Shown: positions 25,219 through 34,603 of the stretch, piece by piece
How positions within the stretch are numbered: the stretch's first letter is position 1
How the letters are laid out: every line of letters begins with the position of its first letter
From: Blastococcus sp. PRF04-17
GTDB lineage: Bacteria; Actinomycetota; Actinomycetes; Mycobacteriales; Geodermatophilaceae
Assembly: GCF_023016265.1 (NCBI RefSeq)
Contig: NZ_CP095412.1
Span: 62,001-126,000 of the forward strand
Length of the DNA stretch: 64,000 nt
Direction: 5' to 3'
The notes under the pieces: model-generated
Told to the model about the DNA's origin: nothing
Seen by the model: only the letters and a program-made list of their open reading frames with translations
Databases searched by the model: none
Translations under genes and position numbers: made by a program

Positions 25219-26298
25219 TGTACCCGGCCATCAGGTTGGTGCCAGGCGGCTGGTCGGCGGGAGGCCGCCGAGTGCTGAGTGGCGGCGTCGAGTGTTGTAG
25301 TGCTCGATCCAGGGAGCAAGGGCGGCGGCGCGTTCGGCGTTGCTGGTGAAGACCTGCCGGTAGGCCCACTCGGTGACCAGGGTGCGGTTGAGCCGTTCGA
25401 CCTTGCCGTTCTGCCAGGGGCAGTGCGGCTTGATGAACTTCTGCCGGGCGCCGAGCACGGAACACACCTCCCGCAGGGAGTACTTGTAGGCCCAGGCGTT
25501 GTCGGTCATCACCCGCTCGATCCGGTCGATGCCGTGGGCGGCGAAGTAGGCCGCGGCGCGGGCCAGGAACGCCGCACAGGTGACGCCCTTCTCGTCGGGC
25601 AACACCTCGGAGTAGGCCAGCCGGGAGTGGTCATCGACGAGTGAGTGCACGTAGTCGTAGCCGACCTTGGTGTCCCGGTCACGGCTGATGCTGCGCGCAC
25701 CGCGGCCATGGGCGCGCCAGCCGCCCCCGTCGGGGATGCGGCCGAGCTTCTTGACGTCCATGTGCACCAGCTCGCCGGGCCGGGACCGCTCGTAGCGGAC
25801 CGCGGTCTGCTTCGAGGAGCGGATGACCTCCCCGGTCATCGGGTCCAGCGTGCAGAGCCGAGGTTGCCCGCGGCGGGCCAGCACCCGGGACACCGTGCGG
25901 GCCGGCACGCCCAGCTCGGCGCCGATCCAGTCCGGCCCGCGGCGCTCATCGCTGCGCACGGCCACGATCCGGTCCTCGACCTCGGCCGGCGTCCGGGTCG
26001 GGCTGGTGTGGGGGCGGCTGGACCGATCGGCCAGCCCGGCCTCGCCCTCGGCGGCATGGCGGCCGATCCAGGTCCGCACACACTTGCGGGAGATCCCCAT
26101 CGCCGCAGCGATGTGCGCCTGCTTCCAGCCGGCGGCGTGCCGGTCGACAATCAGCTTGCGGCCGTGGACGGTCAAGCGAGCATTACCGTGGGACACGAGA
26201 ACCTCCGAGCGGTGCGGGCCTTCGACAAGCCACACCTCACTCGGAGGTTCTCCTTCGTTCAACCCGGCCCTCTGTCACCAACGTCCTGGCCGGGTACA
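25219..26298 (-). mobile_element. IS481-family insertion sequence
   Basis: A 1080-bp element with ends TGTACCCGGCCA at 25219 and its reverse complement at 26287-26298; similarity continues inside (TTGGTG). It is flanked by the 6-bp direct repeat ACTAGC (right copy 26299-26304). It carries one intact transposase gene on the minus strand and looks complete and potentially mobile. Confidence 0.92.
25231..26193 (-). CDS. IS481-family DDE transposase
   Basis: From the GTG at 26193 (VSHGNARLTVHGRKLIVDR) the product is 320 residues. It has an N-terminal helix-turn-helix (QAHIAAAMGISRKCVRTWIGRH), then a second winged helix (DWIGAELGVPARTVSRVLARRG), and the catalytic core with Asp in LVHMDVKKLG, Asp in VMTDNAWAYK and Glu in QNGKVERLNRTL. 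The ending HYNTRRRHSALGGLPP is the IS481 hallmark. The frame extends 23 codons further upstream to 26262, but that part lies in the terminal repeat region and the internal GTG fits the family start. Confidence 0.93.
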   Translation of the reverse strand, partial: SHGNARLTVHGRKLIVDRHAAGWKQAHIAAAMGISRKCVRTWIGRHAAEGEAGLADRSSRPHTSPTRTPAEVEDRIVAVRSDERRGPDWIGAELGVPARTVSRVLARRGQPRLCTLDPMTGEVIRSSKQTAVRYERSRPGELVHMDVKKLGRIPDGGGWRAHGRGARSISRDRDTKVGYDYVHSLVDDHSRLAYSEVLPDEKGVTCAAFLARAAAYFAAHGIDRIERVMTDNAWAYKYSLREVCSVLGARQKFIKPHCPWQNGKVERLNRTLVTEWAYRQVFTSNAERAAALAPWIEHYNTRRRHSALGGLPPTSRLAPT

Positions 26299-26366
26299 AC
26301 TAGCCAGCAGTGCAACTGCGCCTCTGGGCTCCGGGACTACTTGAGTGGTGGAACCGGGGTGCGATG

Positions 26367-27758
26367 TCACCGCACTCGGGCGGCGAGCCGTTCCAGCGCG
26401 GCGGTGAAGCTCACGTTCCACAGCCCCAGGTGCGGCCAGCGGTCGGCGACGTAAGCCGTCGCCTCGTCGACCGACATCCTCTTCTCGCGCACCAGCCAGC
26501 CGCGCAGCACCAGCCCGGTGCGTGACGCCCCGCCGTGGCAGTGCACCAACAGGCGGTGCCCCTCGGCCCGCAGGGCCGCCATGTCGTCGAGGACGTCGGC
26601 CAGCACGACGTCCAGGTCGCTGTTGTGTTCGTTGTCGGCGATGTAGGCCATCCGCTGCAGCTCGTGCGGGAACGGCTCGCCCAGCCGGCACAGCGAGATG
26701 ACTGCGAAGTCGGTCTCGCTGTACCGCGCGCCGTCGAGGTTCGCCGCCCAGATCCCCGGCAGCACCTTCGTCGGGCCGATCCGCGGGATCACCCCGGGGT
26801 CGTAGTTCTGCTGAACACCGCCGTCGAGCGCGGCCGCGAGCTGCTGCAGGTCCGCGACCCGCCACACCCGATCACCGTGGCCGGGCACCCGGCCGTGCAC
26901 CACCGACGCCCACCGGCTCGGGATGCCGCCCATCCCGAACACCGCGCCGGCCAGCCCGCCGGCCACGCACGCCACGGTGTCCGTGTCACCGCCGAGGTCG
27001 ATCACCAGCCGCAGCACCTCAGCGAAGTCCCGCCCGTGCCGCAGCGCCCACACCGCCTGGCCGAGCGTCGGCCACACCGCACCGTTCGACTCCGTCGCGT
27101 CCGCCGGCGCCCACGACGGCGCCAGCACCGCCGCCCACCGCTCCCGGTGCTCCTCGGCCACCAGCGCCACCGCCGACGGAACCGCCGTCAGCGGATCACC
27201 GCCGTTCAGCGCCACCCGCAGCAGCTCGGCGAAGATCGCGCACCCCTCACCGGCCGCCGGGTCGCCGTGCGTCAGCGCCGACATCCGCCGGGCGGCGTCG
27301 GCGGTCGCCGTCGTCCCGAACCGGGAGAACCAGACCGCCGCCGGCGTCGCCCGCATCAGCGAGCCGTTGCCCGCGGCACGACCCGTCGTCCCGAAGTGTT
27401 TCGTCGCGGCGACGTCCCAGGGAAGACCAGACCGCAGCACCGCCCGGGTCTGGTTGCCGATGTCCGGCGGCTCCGCTTCGGCCCACCGCACGAACCGGCC
27501 GAACAGATCCGCCTCGTCCAGGCCGTCGTTCTCCAGCAGCGACTCCGCCACCAACAGCGCCATCTGGGTGTCGTCGGTGAACTCGCCCGGCTCCCAGCCC
27601 AGCGACCCGCCACCGCACATCTCGGTCCGAGCGCCACGCGCCGGCACGGGGAAGCGGGCGGAGAACTCGCCAGCGGGTCCGAACTCGAACGGCGCACCGA
27701 GCGCGTCGCCGACGGCCGAGCCGACCAGCGCGCCGGCCACCCGGTGGGAGCGGTGCAT
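26367..27758 (-). CDS. ADP-ribosylglycohydrolase fused to a dual-specificity phosphatase domain
   Basis: A 463-residue fusion. Residues about 1-290 are an ADP-ribosylglycohydrolase (DraG/ARH fold) with the metal-binding motifs FTDDTQMA near 61 and LGGDTDTVA near 254, and an N-terminal GALVGSAVGDALGAPFE that is diagnostic. Residues about 310-463 look like a dual-specificity phosphatase with the P-loop HCHGGASRTGL near 416 (Cys-x5-Arg intact) and general acid candidates upstream. The likely role is removing ADP-ribose from protein or nucleic acid, coupled to dephosphorylation; the substrate is unknown. It is the first apparently ordinary gene right of the IS481 element and reads toward it. Both active sites look complete. 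Confidence 0.88.
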   Translation of the reverse strand: MHRSHRVAGALVGSAVGDALGAPFEFGPAGEFSARFPVPARGARTEMCGGGSLGWEPGEFTDDTQMALLVAESLLENDGLDEADLFGRFVRWAEAEPPDIGNQTRAVLRSGLPWDVAATKHFGTTGRAAGNGSLMRATPAAVWFSRFGTTATADAARRMSALTHGDPAAGEGCAIFAELLRVALNGGDPLTAVPSAVALVAEEHRERWAAVLAPSWAPADATESNGAVWPTLGQAVWALRHGRDFAEVLRLVIDLGGDTDTVACVAGGLAGAVFGMGGIPSRWASVVHGRVPGHGDRVWRVADLQQLAAALDGGVQQNYDPGVIPRIGPTKVLPGIWAANLDGARYSETDFAVISLCRLGEPFPHELQRMAYIADNEHNSDLDVVLADVLDDMAALRAEGHRLLVHCHGGASRTGLVLRGWLVREKRMSVDEATAYVADRWPHLGLWNVSFTAALERLAARVR

Positions 27759-27777
27759 GCCCCTACATTGCCAGTCG

Positions 27778-28892
27778 TCAGCCGGTGCCCTCCGCCGCGA
27801 TCAGCTCCGCGATCTCGTCCGGGCGCGTCGTGCAGTCGTCGTCCGAGGGCTCCTGGTCGGAGGCGAGTCCCTCGACGCCGGCGTCCTCGACCGGCTGGAA
27901 GCCGAGCCGTTCCAGGTGACGCGGCACCCGGTTCTGCGCGTTGATGACGTGCGAGCGGGACAGCCAGCCGAGGCCGTCGTCCACCTCGAAGTCCATGCCG
28001 CCGCCGGGCGCGCGCTGGACGTGCCCGGGGAGGGGAGCAGCCCGACCAGCTGCACCGCCTCCGCGGCCGAGAGCTCAGAAGGCGGGGAGTCGAAGTAGTA
28101 CCACCCCGCCGCGCAGACGCCGTAGATCGTCGGGCCGAACTGCGCGTAGTTCACGTAGAGCTCGAGCATCCGGCGGTCGTCGATCAACAGCGCCATCTCC
28201 ATGGCGATCCCCGCCTCGAGCGCCTTGCGCCAGGCGCTGAGCTCCTGGTTGAGGAACATGTTCTTGGCCACCTGCTGCGGGATCGTGGACCCCATCGGGT
28301 CCTCCTCGCCGGTCAGGTGGGCGTACGCGCGGCTCCACAGGTCGGTCCACTCGAAGGCGCCGGAGCGGTAGGGGAGCTGTGAGTCCTCGTGCGCGATCAC
28401 CGCGGCCAGGAAGTTCCGGGAGACGTGCTCGACCGGCACCGACTGCTGGATCGCGCCGTCGGGGTTGGCGGCCATGAACGCCGTGGTCGGCGGGTCGATC
28501 CAGCGCAACGACAGCACGAGCAGCGCCTGGACGACGCCCAGCGCGGCCAGCACGCGGACGATGCGGCGGAACAGGCGACGGCGAGGCCGCCGTCCGGTGC
28601 GGTCGAACCGGCCACGACGGTCGCGACGCCGCACCCGCTCCGGCTGGACAGGCGGATAGGGCTGCTGCGGTGGCGGGAAGGCCGGCCCCGGCGGCCACGG
28701 CTGGCGAGGGCGTTCGTCCACCTGCGGCGGGAACACCGAGTCCGGGGGAGCGCCGTACCAGTCGTTGCCCGCCGGCGGCGGTCGGTCGAACCGGGGACGG
28801 CGGGCCGGCTCGTCGTACCGCTGCGGCAGCGTGTCGGCCGGCCGGCGGCGGAGTCGCCGGGTCTTCTGGGCGTCCGGCTCGTAGGAGGCCAT
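27778..28892 (-). CDS. Membrane-anchored peptidoglycan glycosyltransferase (GT51), frame-broken near the C-terminus
   Basis: About 371 residues from the ATG at 28892 once corrected. The first 110 residues are a Pro/Arg-rich cytoplasmic tail, then one membrane helix (about VRVLAALGVVQALLVLSLRW). A GT51 domain follows with VIAHEDSQLPYRSGAF, GSTIPQQVAKNMFL, ALLIDDRRMLELYVNYAQFG and AVQLVGLLPSPG. It polymerises lipid II into glycan strands at the outer membrane face; no transpeptidase domain is present, so it is MtgA-like. The frame breaks at the 4-base run 28027-28030; one more base continues GHVQRAPGGGMDFEVDDGLGW to the stop at 27778. Confidence 0.85.
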
Positions 28893-29023
28893 GCGGCGCG
28901 TGCTCCCGGGGTCGGCGTCGAAACGCAAGCGTACGGCGACTTCATGTGAGTCCCGCTGACGTCGACGTCCTGACCCCCCCGGGCGAGATCGGGACCGAGA
29001 GCTCAGGACGCCGGGACGCTTCC

Positions 29024-29359
29024 TCAGGCGCTGAGGACGTCCCGCCGCTGCAGCCGCAGCCGGCGGCGCTCCCGCTCGGAGAGACCGCCCCAGATGCCGA
29101 ACCGCTCGTCGTTGGTCAGCGCGAACTCGAGGCACTGGGCGCGCACGTCGCAGCCGACGCACACGCGCTTGGCCTCGCGGGTGGAGCCGCCTTTCTCCGG
29201 GAAGAAGGCCTCGGGGTCGGTCTCGGCGCACAGCGCGCTCAGCCGCCAGGTCTCCTCGGCGACAGGGTCCTCAGCCCACGGCGGGGCCGGTTCGGGCTCG
29301 GCGGCCAGGTACGAGGTGTCGGTGAGCAGGGTCAGGGCGGGGCGTTCGAAGTAGGTCAC
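29024..29359 (-). CDS. WhiB-family iron-sulfur transcription factor (WhiB2-like)
   Basis: A 111-residue WhiB protein with the four cluster-binding cysteines (LCAETD, then CVGC and QC in the CVGCDVRAQC block), the GIWGG turn and a basic RERRRLRLQRR DNA-binding tail. The sequence SALCAETDPEAFFPEKGGS suggests the WhiB2/WhmD group, which regulates septation genes in mycobacteria and Streptomyces. A GAGGAG ribosome site lies before the ATG. The gene stands alone, with long leaders on both sides. Confidence 0.93.
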   Translation of the reverse strand: MTYFERPALTLLTDTSYLAAEPEPAPPWAEDPVAEETWRLSALCAETDPEAFFPEKGGSTREAKRVCVGCDVRAQCLEFALTNDERFGIWGGLSERERRRLRLQRRDVLSA

Positions 29360-29524
29360 GGGAGCTCCTCAGGGGAAGTGGGAGGCAGGCGGGTAACGGA
29401 CCGGCGCGGCCCGTTTGCTCTCCGTCACGGTAGGACGCGCGATACCGGATCGGCTCCGGCAGGAACTCCCCGAAGCCGGCATGCCTCCTTGTCGACATAT
29501 GTCTTTGTCGATGGCCTCGGCTGA

Positions 29525-30031
29525 TCAGAGCGCGAGGGTTCCGCCGCGGATCCGCACGCCGGCGCCCCAGTGGCAGGCCGTCGGGACGGCGTCGTCGTAC
29601 TCGCCCGCGTCGATCGCCTCGACCTTCGCCCACGCCGGCCCGACGCCGAACCGGACGACGTCGTCCAGGTCCCCGGTGAGCTGCACGACGCACGCGCTGG
29701 TCAGCTCGTCCAGCACCGGGGCGCAGTCGGCCGAGCCGCAGTCGCAATCGTCCCCGTCGAAGCGGCCGGTCACCTCGACTCCGATCCGGTCGCCGGGCGC
29801 GGTGCCGCGGAGCCGGTGCTCCTTGCCGAGCTTGCCCGCGTGCGACACGTCCAGGACCCCGTCGTCGGCCGTGGTCACCTCGACCCGGCACACGACGCCC
29901 TCGGTCATGCCCATGCCGCGGCCCGGCCCGTGCAGCACCCGCACCGTGCCGCCGACCCCACTGTCGAGGAACCGGCGATCGTCGCCGGCGGTGTAGTCGA
30001 AGGGGTACTTCCCGGGCTTCCGTCGTCCCAC
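29525..30031 (-). CDS. Conserved hypothetical protein with a Cys-rich patch
   Basis: A 168-residue protein from the GTG at 30031 (VGRRKPGKYPFDYTAGDD). I do not recognise the family. It has the cysteine cluster DDCDCGSADC near 105 and a single downstream Cys, which could bind a metal. No signal peptide or membrane segment is seen. It diverges from the pRiA4b-type gene, whose GTG lies 9 nt away, so the two share a promoter region. Continuous long frames upstream on this strand are antisense to that gene and were not included. Confidence 0.6.
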   Translation of the reverse strand: MGRRKPGKYPFDYTAGDDRRFLDSGVGGTVRVLHGPGRGMGMTEGVVCRVEVTTADDGVLDVSHAGKLGKEHRLRGTAPGDRIGVEVTGRFDGDDCDCGSADCAPVLDELTSACVVQLTGDLDDVVRFGVGPAWAKVEAIDAGEYDDAVPTACHWGAGVRIRGGTLAL

Positions 30032-30040
30032 GACGGCAGT

Positions 30041-31309
30041 GTGGCGCAGCGGCTGGCAGGCTCGGGCGGCATGCGGCATGAACTCGTCGACCTGCTCGAC
30101 GGCCTGCGCGGCTCGCGCAGTGCCGAGCTCCGCCGGGTCGTCTCCGGGGCCGGCCTCGACGGCGAGCCGCCGCCGCCGGAGCCCGACGTCGTCGAGCCGT
30201 ACCGGTGGTTCCTGGCGCGGCTCGGCGACGGCGTCAAGCTCACCGCCGCCGGCTACCTGCCGCCCGCGCTGGTCGGCGAGACCATGCGGACCCTGGGCTG
30301 GGACGCCGACTGGATCGGTGCCGCCACCCGCGAGGACATCACCCGTCCCGTGGCGGAGCTGCGCGACACCGCCCGCCGGCTCGGCCTGGTGCGGGTGCAC
30401 CGCGGGACGCTGGGCCCGACCACCCTCGGTCGGCGGCTCGCCGAGGACCCGACCGCCCTCTGGCGGCACATCGCCGCCCGGCTGCCGCTGGCCCGTGCCC
30501 ATCCCGACCGCGTCGCCGGCCTGCTCTGGCTGCTCGCGGTCGCCGCGGGTCGCCCTCACCCGGAGAGAACTGTCGCCGAGGGCCTCGCCGTCCTGGGCTG
30601 GCTGTCGAGCCGGACGGGGCAGCCGCTCGACGAGACCGAGGCCTTCTACGCCGTCCGCGATTCCACGTGGACGGTCTTCGACCGGCTCGGCGTGCTCGGC
30701 ACCCGGCGGGACCGGAACCAGCCCCCGACGCCGCCGGCCGCCGCGCTGGCCCGCGCCAGCCTCCTGCACGAGGAGCCGCCCGCTCCGGGGAAGGTGGTGC
30801 CGGCGGTCGAGCTCACCGTCACCCTCCGGGACGTCGACCCGCCCGTGTGGCGCCGCCTCGTCGTCCCCGAGAAGGCCACGCTGCGCGACCTGGACGGGCT
30901 GCTGCAGGCAGTCATGGGCTGGCGGGGCACCCACCTGTCGCTGTTCGAGCTGGACGGCCGGCCGTACGGCGACCTCGAGGACGACGACGAGCTCGGCGAT
31001 CCGCGGAGCGTCCGCGTGGGCTCGCTCGCCGACGGGACGCAGTTCCGCTGGGACTACGACTTCGGCGACGGCTGGGAGCACGACGTCCGGGTGGAGCGGC
31101 ATCGGACCGCCGAGGCACCGACGTGCCTGGCCGGCGCGAACGCGTGCCCGCCCGAGGACAGCGGCGGACCGCACGGCTACCAGCGGCTCCGCCAGGTGCT
31201 GGCCGATCGGCTGCACCCCGAGCATGCCGACGCCCTGGCCTGGCTGGGGCGCCCGCTCGAGCCCGAACGGTTCGATCCGGCAGAGGCCACCCGCCGCCTG
31301 CGCGCCTAG
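30041..31309 (+). CDS. Plasmid pRiA4b ORF-3-like protein
   Basis: About 422 residues. The C-terminal half (LTVTLRDVDPPVWRRLVVPE, then LDGLLQAVMGWRGTHLSLFEL, FRWDYDFGDGWEHDV and CPPEDSGGPHGYQRL) is the pRiA4b ORF-3/IS1096 TnpR-like domain, a small fold of unknown role often found near mobile DNA. The first 230 residues look like a repeated winged-helix arrangement (EDITRPVAELRDTARRLGLV) without a name I trust. The start could be the GTG at 30041 or the ATG at 30071. Confidence 0.85.
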   Translation: MAQRLAGSGGMRHELVDLLDGLRGSRSAELRRVVSGAGLDGEPPPPEPDVVEPYRWFLARLGDGVKLTAAGYLPPALVGETMRTLGWDADWIGAATREDITRPVAELRDTARRLGLVRVHRGTLGPTTLGRRLAEDPTALWRHIAARLPLARAHPDRVAGLLWLLAVAAGRPHPERTVAEGLAVLGWLSSRTGQPLDETEAFYAVRDSTWTVFDRLGVLGTRRDRNQPPTPPAAALARASLLHEEPPAPGKVVPAVELTVTLRDVDPPVWRRLVVPEKATLRDLDGLLQAVMGWRGTHLSLFELDGRPYGDLEDDDELGDPRSVRVGSLADGTQFRWDYDFGDGWEHDVRVERHRTAEAPTCLAGANACPPEDSGGPHGYQRLRQVLADRLHPEHADALAWLGRPLEPERFDPAEATRRLRA

Positions 31310-31321
31310 GTCGTCCAGCCG

Positions 31322-32221
31322 TCAGGGGAGACCGGCGTGGGGGACGTCGACCCGCGTCGTCACGAGCACCGCCTCGCGGACCGGCGCGCGGGTGTGCTCG
31401 TAGAAGTCCGGCGCGCAGCACATCAGCAGGTCGCGGCCGTCGTCCCCACCCAGGGCGCAGGCGTAGACGCCCATCCCGTCCGGCGCGGCGATCTCGTCGA
31501 CGATCGCACCCCCCTCGGCCACCCGGACCACCCGCGAGTTCAGCCCGTCGGCGACCCAGACGTGTCCGTCGGCGTCCGCCGTGCAGCCGTCGGGTGCGAC
31601 CACCACCTGCCCGACGAGCTCCCCGACCGAGCCGCCCACCGGCTCCGGCCCGAAGGTTGCCCACACCCGTCGGTTGCCCAGCGACCCGTCGGCGGCGATG
31701 TCGAAGGCGGTGAGGCGGTTGCCCCACGTCTCGCCGACGATCAGCGTGCCGCCGTCCGGCGTGATCACCGAGCCGTTCGGGAAGCGCAGGTCGTCGGCGG
31801 CGACGGTGACGGTGCCGTCGGGATCCACCCGCTTCACCGACGCCGGCGCGGGCGCGCCGCCGCCCATGAGGTCGAAGCCGAAGTCGCCGACGAACGCCCG
31901 GCCCGCCGCGTCGACCACCATGTCGTTGAGGTGGCCGCCGCAGACGTCGGACAGGTCGGCGTGCGTCTCGACGCGACCGTCGGCGAGGCGGAGCAGCCGG
32001 CGGTCCTTCATCGAGACGACGAGCAGCGACCCGTCGGGCAGCCAGCCGAGCCCGGACGGCTGGTTCTCCACCTCGAGGACGACGGCCTCGCCACCGCCCG
32101 GCTCCACGCGGCTCACGGTGTGCCGGTAGAAGTCCGACGCCCACCAGGCGCCGTCGTGCCACCGCGGCCCCTCGAAGTAGGAGCCGCCCTCGAGCACAGT
32201 CCGGAACTCACGATCAGCCAT
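31322..32221 (-). CDS. SMP-30/gluconolactonase-family protein
   Basis: A 299-residue six-bladed beta-propeller of the SMP-30/regucalcin family, lactone hydrolases needing a divalent metal. The metal ligands are visible: Glu in YFEGPRWHDG, Asn in GHLNDMVVD, and Asp in HVWVADGLNSRV. No signal peptide, so cytosolic. The ATG at 32221 is supported by TAGCGT 8 nt upstream on the minus strand. The substrate sugar lactone cannot be told. It converges on the pRiA4b-type gene with a 12-nt gap. Confidence 0.9.
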   Translation of the reverse strand: MADREFRTVLEGGSYFEGPRWHDGAWWASDFYRHTVSRVEPGGGEAVVLEVENQPSGLGWLPDGSLLVVSMKDRRLLRLADGRVETHADLSDVCGGHLNDMVVDAAGRAFVGDFGFDLMGGGAPAPASVKRVDPDGTVTVAADDLRFPNGSVITPDGGTLIVGETWGNRLTAFDIAADGSLGNRRVWATFGPEPVGGSVGELVGQVVVAPDGCTADADGHVWVADGLNSRVVRVAEGGAIVDEIAAPDGMGVYACALGGDDGRDLLMCCAPDFYEHTRAPVREAVLVTTRVDVPHAGLP

Positions 32222-32357
32222 GCCTGAGGACGCTACGTGCCCGGTCGTGTCAAGACGACTCGAAAGTTTGTGGACGGCGCACTGACCTGGGGATTCACGC
32301 TGCGAGAGGTCCGCTTCACCGGTATTCTTCGTACAGACGTTCGATCCGCGTGAAGGG

Positions 32358-33569
32358 GTGACGATGAGCGAGCTGCGATCGGCTCTCGACGCCCTGGCCG
32401 TCGAAGACGTGCACGCCCTCAGCGCCCGGGAGCAGCTCGACGGGATCAGGCAACTGCTCGAGCTGAGGAACCGGATCGACGCCCAGCTGACCCGCCGGGT
32501 GCGGGCGGCGGAGCTGCAGCAGGCGCCCGAGGACGACGGCATGAAGTCCATGCGGTCGTGGCTGCGCGGCCACGGCCGGCTCGGTGGTGCCGCGGCGGGG
32601 CAGCTGGTCCGCAACGGCCGTGCGCTCGACCACCTGCCCGCGCTCGCGTCCGCCTTCGCAGAGGGCGCCGTCACGGCGGAGCAGGTCGCGGTGGTCGCAC
32701 CCGTCGCCACGGAGAGCCGGCGGACCGCCGCCCTCGCGCAGGGCATCGACCTCGCCGAGATCGACCGCACCCTCGCCGAAGTCGCCGCCGAGCGCCGGAT
32801 CGAGCAGCTGACGCGGGTGGTCCACCACTACCTGTCCCGGCTCGACCCCGACGGCCCCGAGCCCGACCCCACCGACGAGCGCTCGCTGACGCTGTCGACG
32901 TTCTCCGACGGCACGGTGGTGGTGCGGGGCCAGCTCGACGCCGTCGGCGGGGAGAAGCTGAAGACGGCCCTCGAAGCGGTCGTGCAGGCCGACCGGCCTC
33001 GGGGCGACATGCGCTCCCGCGCCCAGCAGCTCGCCGACGCGATGGTCCAGCTGGCCGACAACCAGCTCGCCTCCGGCGACCTGCCCGTGCTCCGCACCGC
33101 CAAGCCCAACGTGGTGGTGACGATCCCGGCCGACGACCTGTTCGACCCGGCCACCGGGCCCTCCGCGGCCACGACTGCCTTCGGCAGCCTCCTGTCGGCG
33201 GCGAAGGCGCGGATGCTGGCCTGCGACGGCAGCATCACCCCGATCACGATCGACGAGCACGGCATGCCGCTGAACCTGGGCCGCACGAAGCGGGTCGTGC
33301 CGCCGCACCTGCGCAAGGCGGTCGAGCTTCGCGACGAGACCTGCGTCTTCGCCGGCTGCGGCGCCCCGAAGTACTGGTGCGACGTCCATCATCTGGTGCA
33401 CTGGATCTTCGGCGGGGAGACCTCGCTCGAGAACTCGGCGCTGCTGTGCGAACGGCACCACACCAAGGTCCACCACGGCTTCCGCGTCCAGCGAGATCCC
33501 GGGGGGCGTTGGCGGACGTTCCGGCCCGACGGCAGCGAGATCGTCATCGCGCCGAGGCTGCCGGTCTGA
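32358..33569 (+). CDS. DUF222 and HNH endonuclease domain protein
   Basis: A 403-residue protein of the large actinobacterial DUF222-HNH family. The N-terminal helical DUF222 region covers about 20-280 (LAVEDVHALSAREQLDGIRQ..., AEQVAVVAPV...). The HNH motif near the C-terminus is ELRDETCVFAGCGAPKYWCDVHHLVHW, with further LLCERHHTKVHHG; the Cys pairs should bind zinc and the DVHH box is the catalytic core. These genes occur in many copies in actinobacterial genomes and may derive from mobile DNA. A GTG start follows a GAAGGGG ribosome site. Confidence 0.92.
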   Translation: MTMSELRSALDALAVEDVHALSAREQLDGIRQLLELRNRIDAQLTRRVRAAELQQAPEDDGMKSMRSWLRGHGRLGGAAAGQLVRNGRALDHLPALASAFAEGAVTAEQVAVVAPVATESRRTAALAQGIDLAEIDRTLAEVAAERRIEQLTRVVHHYLSRLDPDGPEPDPTDERSLTLSTFSDGTVVVRGQLDAVGGEKLKTALEAVVQADRPRGDMRSRAQQLADAMVQLADNQLASGDLPVLRTAKPNVVVTIPADDLFDPATGPSAATTAFGSLLSAAKARMLACDGSITPITIDEHGMPLNLGRTKRVVPPHLRKAVELRDETCVFAGCGAPKYWCDVHHLVHWIFGGETSLENSALLCERHHTKVHHGFRVQRDPGGRWRTFRPDGSEIVIAPRLPV

Positions 33570-33664
33570 TCCCTCAGCGGGCTGCGCGCCGGCGACATCG
33601 CACGGTCGTTTCGACGTACGCGGGCTGGGCACGGGCCCCAGATGGGACGACGAGGTGCGGACCG

Positions 33665-34603
33665 GTGAGCGTGCGGAGCCTGTTGGAGCGGGCGAGCGGA
33701 GCGGTCGGCCGGTGGCAGGTCCTGGACGCGCCCAGCTATCAGGTCGAGCACGCCATCTCGCTGACCTACCTGCTCGCCGGCCGCCACGCCCGCCGCCTCC
33801 AGGACCTCGCGCACGGTGTGTGGCTCGGCCATCCCGTGCACCCCTTCCTGGTCACCGTCCCGATCGGCTCGTGGACCGCCGCCGCGCTGCTCGACGGCCT
33901 CGACGCCACCGGCCGCGGCGGGCCCGGCACCGGTGCGGCCGCGCGCACGGTGGTCAAGCTCGGCGTCGCCGGCGCGGTCGCCTCCGCGGCGACCGGTGCC
34001 ACCGACTGGCAGCACGCCCACGACGAGGCGCGCCGCGTCGGCCTGGTCCACGGCGCCCTGAACACCACCGCCCTCGCGCTCTACACCTGGTCACTCGCCG
34101 ACCGGAAGCGCGGTCGCACGAGCAGAGCGCGCGCCACCGCGGCCGCCGGCTACGCCGTCGTGCTGACCAGCGGCTACCTCGGCGGCGTCCTGTCCTACCG
34201 CCACCGGCTCGGCACCGACCACGCCGTGCAGGCGAACGAGCCCCGCCGGTTCGTGCCGGTCGCCGACGTCAGCGAGCTGGTGGACGGCGAGCCGCTCGCC
34301 GTGGAGGCCGACGGCGTGCCGGTCGTGCTGGTCGCGACCGACGGCAGGGTCCGCGCCGTCGGGGGCAGCTGCCCGCACCAGAGCGGGCCGCTGGGGGAGG
34401 GCTGGCTGCACCAGGGCGAGCTCGTCTGCCCGTGGCACGGCTCCCGCTTCTCCCTCGACACCGGGGAGCCCGCCCAGGGGCCCGCCACCGCGCCGTTGCC
34501 CTGCTATGAGACCCGCATCCGCGAGGGCCGGATCGAGGTGCGGCGACGGGCGCACTGGCGCACACCCACCGCCGTCACGACCCTGGAGGAGGCGTCGCGA
34601 TGA
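33665..34603 (+). CDS. DUF2231 membrane protein with C-terminal Rieske [2Fe-2S] domain
   Basis: A 312-residue protein. The first half is a four-helix membrane region of the DUF2231 type (HPVHPFLVTVPIGSWTAAALLDGL, VKLGVAGAVASAATGATDW, AGYAVVLTSGYLGG). The second half is a Rieske ferredoxin-like domain with the cluster ligands in CPHQ (C-x-H) and CPWHG (C-x2-H). It is probably an electron carrier at the membrane. The stop overlaps the hemerythrin gene start (ATGA), so the two are translationally coupled. The GTG at 33665 is chosen because earlier starts run into the previous gene. Confidence 0.9.
   Translation: MSVRSLLERASGAVGRWQVLDAPSYQVEHAISLTYLLAGRHARRLQDLAHGVWLGHPVHPFLVTVPIGSWTAAALLDGLDATGRGGPGTGAAARTVVKLGVAGAVASAATGATDWQHAHDEARRVGLVHGALNTTALALYTWSLADRKRGRTSRARATAAAGYAVVLTSGYLGGVLSYRHRLGTDHAVQANEPRRFVPVADVSELVDGEPLAVEADGVPVVLVATDGRVRAVGGSCPHQSGPLGEGWLHQGELVCPWHGSRFSLDTGEPAQGPATAPLPCYETRIREGRIEVRRRAHWRTPTAVTTLEEASR

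Noticed and set aside
1-26300. A tRNA gene or att-site repeat marking the island as an integrative element
   Set aside because: No tRNA-like sequence, integrase gene or matching direct repeat at the island margins was seen; the island is explained by insertion sequences alone.
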